A stretch of 22,328 nucleotides of DNA, taken from positions 1-22,328 of the forward strand of contig DASVES010000070.1 of assembly GCA_036380435.1 (NCBI GenBank), given 5' to 3'. This DNA comes from DASQDT01 sp036380435. GTDB lineage: Bacteria; Acidobacteriota; Blastocatellia; Pyrinomonadales; Pyrinomonadaceae. Below the pieces are notes generated by a model. That model was not told the DNA's origin. It did no database searches and saw only the letters and a program-made list of their open reading frames with translations. Positions 1 through 5,993 of the stretch are shown here, one piece after another. Made by a program: the position numbers and the translations under genes. Positions within the stretch are counted from its first letter, which is position 1, and every line of letters begins with the position of its first letter.

Positions 1-145
1 GCTGGAGATGCACGTCCGTGCCGCAGACCTCGCTCAACTCAACGTCGAGCATCGCCGAGTTAGGCTCAAGCTCCGGCTCGTCAAGTTCGCGCACTTCGAC
101 CGCTGCGTGCGGCGCGGGGATGAGGGCGGCTCGGACTTTGGTCAT
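1..145 (-). CDS. Zinc-dependent alcohol dehydrogenase (MDR family), N-terminal fragment
   Basis: The reverse strand from the ATG at 145 reads 48 codons and runs off the left edge. The product begins MTKVRAALIPAP and reaches E-V-C-G-T-D-V-H-L. In medium-chain dehydrogenases this segment carries the first catalytic-zinc ligand (Cys41 here) within a C-G-T/S-D motif, preceded by a GroES-like beta-barrel start. The family oxidises alcohols or polyols with NAD(P)+; the substrate cannot be told from this fragment. No clear Shine-Dalgarno sequence precedes the ATG. It is transcribed away from the rest of the window and divergently from the broken phosphoesterase at 359. The family call is fairly firm; the specificity is unknown. 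Confidence 0.75.
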   Translation of the reverse strand, partial: MTKVRAALIPAPHAAVEVRELDEPELEPNSAMLDVELSEVCGTDVHLQ

Positions 146-180
146 CGGTGTTCGGCTACGTCGTGTGGGCTACGGTTGGG

Positions 181-316
181 AAGGGATGAGGGATGAAAGA
201 AGGTAGTAAGCAGTGAGCAGTGAGCAGTAAGCAGTCAATGCCGGTCGAGCGCCTTGACTGCCGAGTGCCCGCTGCCTCCTGCCGACTCGCCTTCATCCCT
301 CATCCTTCATCCTTGC
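181..316. repeat. Degenerate inverted repeat of two nested heptamer families
   Basis: The left arm carries GGATGAR-type words (about 184-197) followed by four and a half copies of AGTRAGC at 205-237. The right arm (254-315) carries the reverse complements in mirror order: TTGACTGC first, then CTTCATCCCTCATCCTTCATCC-type words (two halves, 290-312). The right arm of the AGTRAGC module is heavily mutated. It lies between two divergent genes (1-145 and 359-598). The architecture matches the other intergenic repeats in this window, though the sequence words differ. Confidence 0.7.
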
Positions 317-358
317 CTCCCTACGCCCTGAGTTGGCGATGTTTCAATTTCCGGCGCG

Positions 359-598
359 ATGGCGGAAGTTAAACTCACGCGGCGGAATTTTCTGAAGGGG
401 CTGGCGGCGCCCGGTCTCGCGGGCGTCTCCGGCACGGCCGGCTACGCGAGCCTTCTGGAGCCGTTCAACTACGAGCTGGCTGAGACCGACATCCCCGTCC
501 CCGGCCTGCCCGAGAGCTTCGACGGTTTCCGCATCGCCCAACTGACGGACGTGCATCACAGCCGGCTTGTCTCCGTCGAGAAGGTGAGATTGCGTTAG
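359..598 (+). pseudogene. Truncated Tat-exported metallophosphoesterase
   Basis: The 79-residue product starts with a twin-arginine signal (T-R-R-N-F-L-K-G at residues 7-14, then a hydrophobic stretch). It continues to F-D-G-F-R-I-A-Q-L-T-D-V-H-H, the first metal-binding block (D-x-H) of calcineurin-like phosphoesterases of the YkuE type. Such enzymes normally run to roughly 270-300 residues with GDxxD, GNH(D/E) and GHxH blocks; none of these follows. Reading stops at 598 after V-S-V-E-K-V-R-L-R. The sequence from about 580 is lower in G+C and belongs to the minus-strand gene ending at 595, so the two stop codons overlap. The rest of the phosphoesterase is not found downstream. It is probably a remnant; a short expressed exported peptide cannot be excluded. 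Confidence 0.75.
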
Positions 599-941
599 TC
601 GCCATTAAGCATTTTATTCCAATCGTATCTGTGGCGACCCAAAAGGTTATCCTGCATCTGCTTCGCGGCCTCCTTGGATGAACAGACGCGTGCGCGATAG
701 TACAAATACCAGCCCTCGCGTAAGTGTTCGTTAATAGTTTTTGACAGATGTGAGCCGTTTCTGGCATAGCAGGCGATTCGTCTATGTTCGTTGCCTGTCT
801 CACCCACATAATGCCATTGAATGAATCCCCCCTTGGGCCTCCAGTCCCGAGTTCATAGCAAGCAGGGCCATCGTAATCAAAGGAATCGTCAAACCACTCT
901 CTAGCAGAGGCAATCAACCCAGGTTCTGTCCATCGTCCCAT
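595..941 (-). pseudogene. GIY-YIG-like small protein with a frameshift in a G6 run
   Basis: The minus strand starts at 941 with a good ribosome site (GAGAGGTG, 7 bases upstream) and reads MGRWTEPGLIASAREW through C-Y-E-L-G-T-G-G-P-R-G. It then goes out of frame. The neighbouring frame continues seamlessly: G-F-I-Q-W-H-Y-V-G-E-T-G-N-E-H-R-R-I, then SHLSKTI, GWYLYYRA and YDWN near the end. One extra G in the six-base run (C6 at 827-832 on the plus strand) restores a single 115-residue frame from 941 to 595. The C-Y-E-L-G / H-Y-V-G-E-T-G-N order resembles the GIY-YIG nuclease core, though I am not sure of catalytic competence. Local G+C by hand count over 601-840 is about half, well below its neighbours, suggesting recent acquisition. 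It could be a pseudogene, a sequencing error or slippage-regulated. Confidence 0.65.
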
Positions 942-972
942 GATTTACACCTCTCATTTAGCTCTCATGCGC

Positions 973-1962
973 TTACCCCACGCGCCTGATGGCCATGATC
1001 GTGAGGTCGTCCGTCCGCGGCGTGTCGCCGCTGAAGGCGAGGAGGTCTTTGAGGCAGTGGGTGACGAGCGAGGCCGGCGTGTGCTCAAGACAATCGCCGA
1101 CCAGTTTTAGCAGGCGCTCGGCGCCGTACTCGGCGTCGGCCGCGTCGCGCGCCTCGGAGAGTCCGTCCGTGTAGAGCAAAAGCGTGTCGCCGGGCGCCAT
1201 CGAGACGCGCAGGGAAGTGAACTGCTCGTTGCAGAAGACGCCGATGGGCATCCCCGTCGCCGCGAGCGACGTGACGCGGCCTTCGTGGATGAGAAGCGGC
1301 GGCAGGTGGCCGGCGTTGCAGACTTCGACCTCGCCCGCCGTGTCGGCCCGGCCGCAGACGAGTGTGGCGAAGTGTGTGGGCAGCGTGCTCTCGCAGAAGA
1401 TGCGGCTGGCGCGCTCGACGATTTTGTTGAGCGGGAGGCCGAGCGGGATGAGCGTGCGGAACATCGCGTGGAGCTGCGTCATCAGCATCGAGGCGGCGAT
1501 GCCCTTGCCGGAAACGTCGCCGAGCATGAAATAGAGCTGGCCGTCGTCGTCGCCGACTAAGTCGATGTAGTCGCCGCTGACGTGCTGGGCCGCCTCGTAG
1601 TGGTAGGAGACCTGCCAGCCGTCGGAGGTGAAGTTTTGCGGTGGGAGGAGCGTGGCCTGAATCTGTGCGGCCAGCTCCAGATCGTCTTCGAGCGCGCGCC
1701 GCTGCACGGGGCTGAGGCAGCCCAGACAGACGGAGACGAGCGGGTCGGCGATCAGGCGCTCGCGCTCGACGGGGTCGTGGCAGACCTCGCACAGACCGTA
1801 TGCGCCCCGGCCCATACGCTCCAACGCATCATCTACCTCGCGCAGAAGTCCGGTCAGGTGAAGGGTGTCGTCGGAGGCCGTGATGGCGGTCTCCAGTTTT
1901 TGTCGGCGGTCGAACAACTGCTCGCGGAGCACTGTCTCCTGCATGACGGCGGCCATGTTCAT
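973..1962 (-). CDS. DksA/TraR-type zinc finger fused to PP2C-family (RsbU/SpoIIE-like) phosphatase
   Basis: A 329-residue protein. Residues 10-50 form a predicted helical hairpin, and residues 55-82 hold a C4 zinc finger (Cys58, Cys61, Cys79, Cys82) in a context very like the DksA/TraR finger: G-L-C-E-V-C, then V-C-L-G-C. From about 90 onward it is a PP2C_SIG serine phosphatase: L-A-A-Q-I-Q-A-T-L-L-P-P, then S-G-D-Y, then G-D-V-S-G-K-G-I-A-A-S, and near the end L-L-L-Y-T-D-G-L-S-E-A. These supply the metal-binding aspartates. RsbU-type enzymes dephosphorylate anti-anti-sigma proteins in partner switching; that role is an inference here. The start at 1962 is supported by AAGGAG five bases upstream. 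Transcription is from the promoter at 2029-2057. The finger suggests zinc, redox or RNA-polymerase-linked sensing. Confidence 0.9.
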   Translation of the reverse strand: MNMAAVMQETVLREQLFDRRQKLETAITASDDTLHLTGLLREVDDALERMGRGAYGLCEVCHDPVERERLIADPLVSVCLGCLSPVQRRALEDDLELAAQIQATLLPPQNFTSDGWQVSYHYEAAQHVSGDYIDLVGDDDGQLYFMLGDVSGKGIAASMLMTQLHAMFRTLIPLGLPLNKIVERASRIFCESTLPTHFATLVCGRADTAGEVEVCNAGHLPPLLIHEGRVTSLAATGMPIGVFCNEQFTSLRVSMAPGDTLLLYTDGLSEARDAADAEYGAERLLKLVGDCLEHTPASLVTHCLKDLLAFSGDTPRTDDLTIMAIRRVG

Positions 1963-2028
1963 AGCTCCTTGCGGTCTGTGGTCAGACGTTGAAAAGTGTC
2001 AATCGCGAGGGTCGTTTTCGTCGGCGTA

Positions 2029-2057
2029 ATTATACCACCGGCGCGTCCTAGCCTCAA
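2029..2057 (-). promoter_or_regulatory. Sigma70-type promoter of the DksA-PP2C gene
   Basis: On the minus strand, TTGAGG (2057-2052), a 17-base spacer and a perfect TATAAT (2034-2029). The expected start of transcription near 2022 leaves a leader of about 60 bases before the ATG at 1962. Confidence 0.75.
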
Positions 2058-2110
2058 CACATTGTTGCGCGTCTGAAACGAAGCGGGTATCACGATTTTC
2101 GATGATTTTC

Positions 2111-2503
2111 CTATCCCGCGAGGCTGGCCGGGCGCGGCGCGCCTTGCAGGCGGACGGGCGCTTGCGGCGCGCAGCACAGGCGCACGAGTCGGGCGCGATC
2201 CTGCTGCATCTCGCGGTCGTCGCTGATCCATGCTCGCACCTCCTCGAAGACGCGCGCCGCGTGTGAGTCCGCCGGCGCGACGACGCGGTAGTGCATCCAC
2301 TTGCCCTCGCGCCGCGCGGCGACGACGCCGGCCCGACGCAGATAGGCGAGGTGGCGCGAAATCTTCGGCTGGTTCGTCCCCAGCACCTCGACGAAGTAGC
2401 AGACGCAGACCTCGTCGGCGCCCATCAGGTTCAGCAGGCGCAGGCGCGTCCGGTCGGCGAGCGCCTTAAAGAGCAGTTCCATCTGTTTGTACTTAGCCGT
2501 CAT
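2111..2503 (-). CDS. arsR: ArsR-family arsenic-responsive repressor
   Basis: A 130-residue winged-helix protein from the ATG at 2503, which has GAGGGG a few bases upstream. A longer reading from 2623 would run through the intergenic repeat and is rejected. F-K-A-L-A-D-R-T-R-L-R-L-L-N-L opens the ArsR/SmtB fold, and Q-P-K-I-S-R-H-L-A-Y-L-R-R-A is the recognition helix. E-V-C-V-C (Cys33, Cys35) is the trivalent-arsenic-binding pair of classical ArsR proteins; a further C-C pair lies near the C terminus and could be a third ligand source. Such repressors leave DNA when As(III) or Sb(III) binds. It lies downstream of arsN1 on the same strand and probably controls both arms of the island, including the palindrome at 3254-3269. 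Confidence 0.9.
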   Translation of the reverse strand: MTAKYKQMELLFKALADRTRLRLLNLMGADEVCVCYFVEVLGTNQPKISRHLAYLRRAGVVAARREGKWMHYRVVAPADSHAARVFEEVRAWISDDREMQQDRARLVRLCCAPQAPVRLQGAPRPASLAG

Positions 2504-2560
2504 CACAACCCCTCGCAAAAAATTCTCACTACTCAACACCCCCGACTCCATCTTATCTTT

Positions 2561-2612
2561 GCGCTTTTGCGTGAACCTTTTCTTCGAGACGAGAAATCTC
2601 ACGCAAAGGCGC
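2561..2612. repeat. Short inverted repeat between arsN1 and arsR
   Basis: GCGCTTTTGCGTGA (2561-2574) pairs with TCACGCAAAGGCGC (2599-2612) at 13 of 14 positions, and the left side is a run of nonamer-like words (CTTTGCGCT, TTTGCGTGA). It belongs structurally to the intergenic repeat set and could attenuate transcription from arsN1 into arsR. Its right end is eight bases from the arsN1 stop. Confidence 0.6.
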
Positions 2613-2619
2613 GGGAGGC

Positions 2620-3153
2620 TCAAGGCGGGTCTTGAGCATTATCGCGCCCGACCGTGCGACTCCGCCGCTCAAGCAGAACAGTGTCGCGCCAGACGCCGTC
2701 GCGCATCCCGATGCGCTCGCGCGTGCCGACCAAGCGGAAGCCGCAAGCGGTGTGGAGCGCGATGCTCGCCGCGTTCTCCGGGAAGATGCCGGCCTGAAGC
2801 GTCCACACCCCCGTCGCCTCCGACGCCCCGACGAGTGCTTCGAGCAGCGCGCGGCCCACGCCCCGACCCCGATGCCCCGCGCCGACGTAGACGCTGACCT
2901 CGGCGACGCCGCGGTAGACCGCTCGGCCCGACACGGGGCTGAGCGCTGCCCAGCCGAGAAGAGTGTCGCCCGCGCGGGCAACGAGACGCGCGAAGGCGTG
3001 GTGCGCCGCCGTCCAACTCTCCCACGACGGCGCCCCGGTCTCGAAGGTCGCCTCGCCGGTGGCGACGCCTTCGAGATAGATTTCGCGCACCCGGCCCCAG
3101 TCGTCCGCGCGCATTTCGTCGATGACAAAATCCATATCGCCGCCGGCAACCAT
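2620..3153 (-). CDS. arsN1: GNAT N-acetyltransferase, ArsN1 type (arsinothricin resistance)
   Basis: A 177-residue GNAT enzyme. F-V-I-D-E-M-R-A-D-D-W begins the fold, G-H-R-G-R-G-V-G-R-A-L-L is the acetyl-CoA pyrophosphate loop, and the C-terminal part (A-G-I-F-P-E-N-A-A-S-I, A-C-G-F-R-L-V-G-T-R-E-R-I-G, W-R-D, L-L-E-R-R-S) is characteristic of the phosphinothricin/arsinothricin acetyltransferase group. ArsN1 acetylates the amino group of arsinothricin, a trivalent organoarsenical antibiotic. Placement beside arsR and opposite arsI supports the arsenical substrate over phosphinothricin. Met7 (codon at 3135) is an equally plausible start; neither has a strong ribosome site. It is co-directional with arsR, probably one transcript. 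Confidence 0.85.
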   Translation of the reverse strand: MVAGGDMDFVIDEMRADDWGRVREIYLEGVATGEATFETGAPSWESWTAAHHAFARLVARAGDTLLGWAALSPVSGRAVYRGVAEVSVYVGAGHRGRGVGRALLEALVGASEATGVWTLQAGIFPENAASIALHTACGFRLVGTRERIGMRDGVWRDTVLLERRSRTVGRDNAQDPP

Positions 3154-3216
3154 CCGTTAGGACACAGCACGCGCCCCACCCGTCAAAAAAAAATCAACCG
3201 TCGTTACAAATACGTC

Positions 3217-3245
3217 TTGACACATATATCGGATGCATGTAGGAT
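3217..3245 (+). promoter_or_regulatory. Sigma70-type promoter of the arsI-channel-arsC operon
   Basis: TTGACA at 3217-3222, a 17-base spacer, and TAGGAT at 3240-3245. Transcription should begin near 3252, leaving a leader of about 40 bases that contains the palindrome at 3254-3269 and the ribosome site AAAGGAG before arsI. Confidence 0.7.
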
Positions 3246-3253
3246 GCGCTTAC

Positions 3254-3269
3254 ATTCGCCAAGGCGAAT
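3254..3269. promoter_or_regulatory. Candidate ArsR operator (ATTCGCC-AA-GGCGAAT)
   Basis: A perfect 7-2-7 inverted repeat directly after the predicted transcription start of the arsI operon, where a bound dimer would block initiation. ArsR-family proteins bind dyads of this general size. It is the clearest operator candidate in the divergent arsN1/arsI gap, but the link to this ArsR is inferred from position. Confidence 0.55.
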
Positions 3270-3291
3270 ATGATTGTAAAGGAGAAACGAG

Positions 3292-3870
3292 ATGGAAGAC
3301 AAGACTGCGGAGACGGTGAAGGCGCTCAAGGCGCATCTGGCCCTAAACGTGAAGAGCGTGGAGCGGAGCATCGACTTCTACCGGCGTCTGCTGGGGCTGG
3401 AGCCGTCGAAGGTGCGCGCCGGCTACGCGAAGTTCGACGTGCAGAACCCGCTGCTCAACCTGACTTTAAACGAGGTCGCCTTCAAAGAGCGCGGCGCGCT
3501 CTCGCACCTCGGCATCCAGGTGGCCTCGACCGACGACGTGCTCGCCACACGCGACCGCTGGGGCCGCGCGGGGTTGCTCACGCGCGACGAGATGCAGACC
3601 AACTGCTGCTACGCCTTTCAGGACAAGGCGTGGGTCGCCGACCCGGACGGCAACGAGTGGGAGGTCTTCGTCGTGCTCGAAGACAACCTGCAAGAGTCTC
3701 CTGCCTGCTGCGGGACGACGGCCGCGCCCGAGAAAATCAAACTCGGCGAGGTCGAGACGCAGACGGGCGAGTCCGCCACGTGCTCGACGGCGACCGTCGA
3801 ATCCACGGCCGCCGCTTCTTCGTGCTGCGGCGGGGCCGCGTCGTCCGAACCCGTCGCCATCTCGCGCTGA
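3292..3870 (+). CDS. arsI: ArsI-type C-As lyase (ArsI/CadI family dioxygenase)
   Basis: A 192-residue protein of the vicinal-oxygen-chelate fold. ArsI cleaves the carbon-arsenic bond of trivalent methylarsenite, and of aromatic arsenicals, using Fe(II) and O2, releasing As(III). His15, His72 and Glu124 occupy the expected spacing for the iron triad. Cys105-Cys106, in T-N-C-C-Y-A-F-Q-D-K, is the vicinal cysteine pair that binds the arsenical, followed by the family signature D-P-D-G-N-E-W-E. The C-terminal tail from about residue 135 is low-complexity and cysteine-rich (A-C-C-G, S-S-C-C-G-G), possibly an extra metalloid-binding arm. AAAGGAG seven bases before the ATG fixes the start. It is first gene of the plus-strand operon, with the channel gene ten bases downstream. 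Confidence 0.93.
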   Translation: MEDKTAETVKALKAHLALNVKSVERSIDFYRRLLGLEPSKVRAGYAKFDVQNPLLNLTLNEVAFKERGALSHLGIQVASTDDVLATRDRWGRAGLLTRDEMQTNCCYAFQDKAWVADPDGNEWEVFVVLEDNLQESPACCGTTAAPEKIKLGEVETQTGESATCSTATVESTAAASSCCGGAASSEPVAISR

Positions 3871-3880
3871 AAGAGTGTCG

Positions 3881-4606
3881 ATGGGGGCGGATACTAAAGA
3901 GACGTTTGACCTCGGGCGCAGGGCCGTGGCCGAGTTTGTGGGCACGGCCCTGCTGCTGTCGGCGGTCGTCGGCTCAGGGATCATGGGCGAGCGCCTGAGC
4001 GGCGGAAACACAGGCGTGGCGCTGCTGGCGAACACCTTGGCGACCGGCGCGGCGCTCGTCTGTCTGATCCTTACGTTCGGCCACGTCTCTGGCGCGCACT
4101 TTAACCCGGCCGTGACGCTCTCCGACGCGTGGGCCGGCGGCATCGGCTGGCGCGACGTGCCGGCTTACGTCGGGGCGCAGGTGGCGGGCGCGTTCATCGG
4201 GGTGGCCGCCGCGCACGCGATGTTCGGCCTGCCCGTCTTCTTCGCCTCGGGCCGGGCGCGCGCGGGCGGGGCGCAGCTCTTCAGCGAGTTCGTCGCGACG
4301 TTCGGCCTGCTGGCGGTCATCTGGGGCTGCGTCCGCGCGCGTCGCGCCGCGTCGGCGCCCTTCGCCGTCGGGGCGTACATCATGGCCGGCTACTGGTTCA
4401 CCGCCTCGACCTCGTTCGCCAACCCGGCCGTGACGCTGGCGCGCTCCGCGAGCGACACGTTCGCCGGAATTCGCCCCATTGACGTGCCCGGCTTCGTCGC
4501 CGCGCAACTCGCCGGCGCGGCCGCGGCGACGGCGCTGATGCGCTGGCTCATTCCCTCGCTGCCGGAGGCGGCCGGCGACATTGTCATGCCGCACGCGAAA
4601 GACTGA
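3881..4606 (+). CDS. Aquaporin/MIP-family channel, AqpS-like (arsenite channel)
   Basis: A 241-residue membrane protein with the two half-membrane loops of aquaporins: H-F-N-P-A-V-T-L in the first half and F-A-N-P-A-V-T-L-A-R in the second, the latter with the selectivity-filter arginine. Six hydrophobic helices can be placed around them. In Sinorhizobium an AqpS channel replaces an arsenite pump: ArsC makes As(III) inside and it leaves down its gradient. The same logic fits here, because arsI and arsC flank the gene and no ArsB or Acr3 is present in the window. I chose the ATG at 3881, with AAAGAG five bases upstream; a GTG at 3875 is the alternative. Start and family are fairly secure; the substrate is inferred from context. 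Confidence 0.85.
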   Translation: MGADTKETFDLGRRAVAEFVGTALLLSAVVGSGIMGERLSGGNTGVALLANTLATGAALVCLILTFGHVSGAHFNPAVTLSDAWAGGIGWRDVPAYVGAQVAGAFIGVAAAHAMFGLPVFFASGRARAGGAQLFSEFVATFGLLAVIWGCVRARRAASAPFAVGAYIMAGYWFTASTSFANPAVTLARSASDTFAGIRPIDVPGFVAAQLAGAAAATALMRWLIPSLPEAAGDIVMPHAKD

Positions 4607-4642
4607 GCGCGCAGTGCGGACGGAGTTTGAGAAGGGAAGGCG

Positions 4643-5071
4643 ATGATGTCGGAGAGAGGTCGCGTTCTGATTCTTTGCACGGGCAACTCGGCGCGCAGTC
4701 AGATGGCCGAGGGGCTGTTGCGGCGTGAGGCCGGCGCTCGTTTCGAGGTCTTGAGCGCGGGGACGCGGCCGGCGGGAGTGCGGCCCGAAGCCGTCGAGGC
4801 GATGCGCGAGGTGGGCGTGGACATCTCGAGCCACCGCTCGAAGTCCGTGGACGAGTTCGCCGGGCAGGCGTTCGACTACGTCATCACGGTCTGCGACAAC
4901 GCGCGGGACAATTGCCCGGTTTTCCCCGGCGCGACCGAGCGCATCCACTGGGGCTTCGACGACCCGGCCGCCGTTGAAGGCGACGAGGAGGCGCGTCTCG
5001 CCGCCTTCCGCCGCGTCCGCGACGAGATCGCAACGCGCCTGCGCGCGTGGCTGAAAGAAGAAGAGAAATAA
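4643..5071 (+). CDS. arsC: Arsenate reductase, thioredoxin-coupled ArsC
   Basis: A 142-residue protein of the low-molecular-weight tyrosine-phosphatase fold. C-T-G-N-S-A-R-S (Cys12 to Ser19) is the CX5R phosphate/arsenate loop. Cys84 and Cys91, in V-C-D-N-A-R-D-N-C-P, have the seven-residue spacing of the redox pair in the thioredoxin-dependent ArsC of Gram-positive plasmids. D-D-P near residue 107 supplies the general acid. It reduces As(V) to As(III). It is last in the operon, 36 bases after the channel gene, with a purine-rich GGGAAGG before the tandem ATG codons, and is followed by a strong terminator. Reducing arsenate pays off only if As(III) then leaves, which fits the adjacent channel. 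Confidence 0.95.
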   Translation: MMSERGRVLILCTGNSARSQMAEGLLRREAGARFEVLSAGTRPAGVRPEAVEAMREVGVDISSHRSKSVDEFAGQAFDYVITVCDNARDNCPVFPGATERIHWGFDDPAAVEGDEEARLAAFRRVRDEIATRLRAWLKEEEK

Positions 5072-5101
5072 ATGTGCCCCGGCGATTACGTCGGCACAAA
5101 G

Positions 5102-5155
5102 AAAAGGAAGGCGGCCCGCCTTGACGAAAAGGTGGGCCGCCTTCCTTTTGTTTCT
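5102..5155. terminator. Bidirectional terminator between arsC and the Spy-like gene
   Basis: A perfect 16-bp stem: AAAAGGAAGGCGGCCC (5102-5117) pairs with GGGCCGCCTTCCTTTT (5134-5149), with a T-rich tail to the right and the complementary A-rich flank to the left. It serves the convergent genes ending at 5071 (plus) and 5172 (minus). A smaller stem (TGTGCC 5073-5078 with GGCACA 5093-5098) precedes it. Confidence 0.9.
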
Positions 5156-5171
5156 TGTCCGTCAGAGTCGC

Positions 5172-5729
5172 TTACGGCTGCGGCGTCTGCTCCGTGCGGC
5201 GCTGGCGAAACTCTTCGCGGCGTTTGCGGCGCTCCTCGCGGCGCTCCCTCATCTCGCGGCGCTGCTGTTCGAGCCGCGTGCGCTGCTCGGGCGTGAGCAC
5301 GGAGAGGAACTGCTGCCGGCGTGCCTCGCCGTTCGCGCGCAACTGTTCGTGCAGGGCTTGCGCCCTGGCCTGCTGCTCGGGCGTGAGTGTGTCGCCCTGC
5401 CGGCGCAGCCGACGCAACTCGCGCAGCTCGGCGCGCTCGTCCTTGTTGGCCCCCCGCGCGTTCTGCCGGAGGGCGCGGAGCTGTTCCCTCTGCGCGTCCG
5501 TCAGGTCGAGCTGGCCCCGCAGGCCGCGCAAGTCCATGCGGTGTCTGCGGGCCATGCGCCCGCGGGCACGGCCGCCGCGCCGGCCCATACGCTCGCCGCG
5601 CGGCCCGGCGCCGTCCTGCGTCCAGCCCGGCGGCGCGGGCCTGTCGTCCTGCGCGAATGCGTGGGCGGCCGTGCCCGCGACGAGGCCGGCTGCCAGAACG
5701 ATGTTGGTAAGAGTGCTTCTCATGGTCAT
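5172..5729 (-). CDS. Spy/CpxP-like periplasmic protein with LTxxQ motifs
   Basis: A 185-residue exported protein. The first 26 residues (M-T-M-R-S-T, hydrophobic stretch, A-H-A-F-A-Q) form a signal peptide with an AxA cleavage site. The mature part is very rich in Arg, Glu and Gln and predicted all-helical, with three LTxxQ-type motifs: L-T-D-A-Q, L-T-P-E-Q-Q and L-T-P-E-Q-R. This is the hallmark of the Spy/CpxP group, periplasmic chaperones or metal-stress sensors. The strongly basic N-terminal region (G-R-R-G-G-R-A-R-G-R) is unusual for classic Spy. The start at 5729 has GAGGGG about eight bases upstream. It stands alone, convergent with arsC. A link to metal stress is suggested by family and neighbourhood but not shown. 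Confidence 0.8.
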   Translation of the reverse strand: MTMRSTLTNIVLAAGLVAGTAAHAFAQDDRPAPPGWTQDGAGPRGERMGRRGGRARGRMARRHRMDLRGLRGQLDLTDAQREQLRALRQNARGANKDERAELRELRRLRRQGDTLTPEQQARAQALHEQLRANGEARRQQFLSVLTPEQRTRLEQQRREMRERREERRKRREEFRQRRTEQTPQP

Positions 5730-5951
5730 TTAAATTCCCCTCTTTGAATTGATTACCTGCGCGCGGCGCGGCGCTGGGCTTCAGACGTTGCCCTGATACC
5801 GGGAGACCCGTCCGCGGCGCTTGTTGTTCTGAACCTTTTAGACGCGCGGCACGTTATTCTGGCCGTGGTATTTTTGAAGGGAGTCGTGGTCGAAGTTCTC
5901 GGATGAGCATTTTATCGTGACACTTCGCCCACGTTTTGTGACTACTTGTTG

Positions 5952-5981
5952 ATGGCAAAACGCTACCTGCCGCGTTACAAT
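5952..5981 (+). promoter_or_regulatory. Possible promoter placing dxs on a near-leaderless transcript
   Basis: ATGGCA (5952-5957), an 18-base spacer and TACAAT (5976-5981). Transcription would start about six bases before the ATG at 5994, where no Shine-Dalgarno sequence is visible. The -35 match is only four of six. Confidence 0.35.
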
Positions 5982-5993
5982 ACGCGCCCGAAC

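Noticed and set aside
595..960. Insertion sequence or transposon interrupting the phosphoesterase
   Set aside because: No transposase, terminal inverted repeats or target duplication was seen, and the distal half of the interrupted gene is missing.
2504..2623. Longer arsR start at 2623
   Set aside because: The extra 40 residues would be translated from the intergenic repeat and do not fit the ArsR family; the ATG at 2503 has a good ribosome site.
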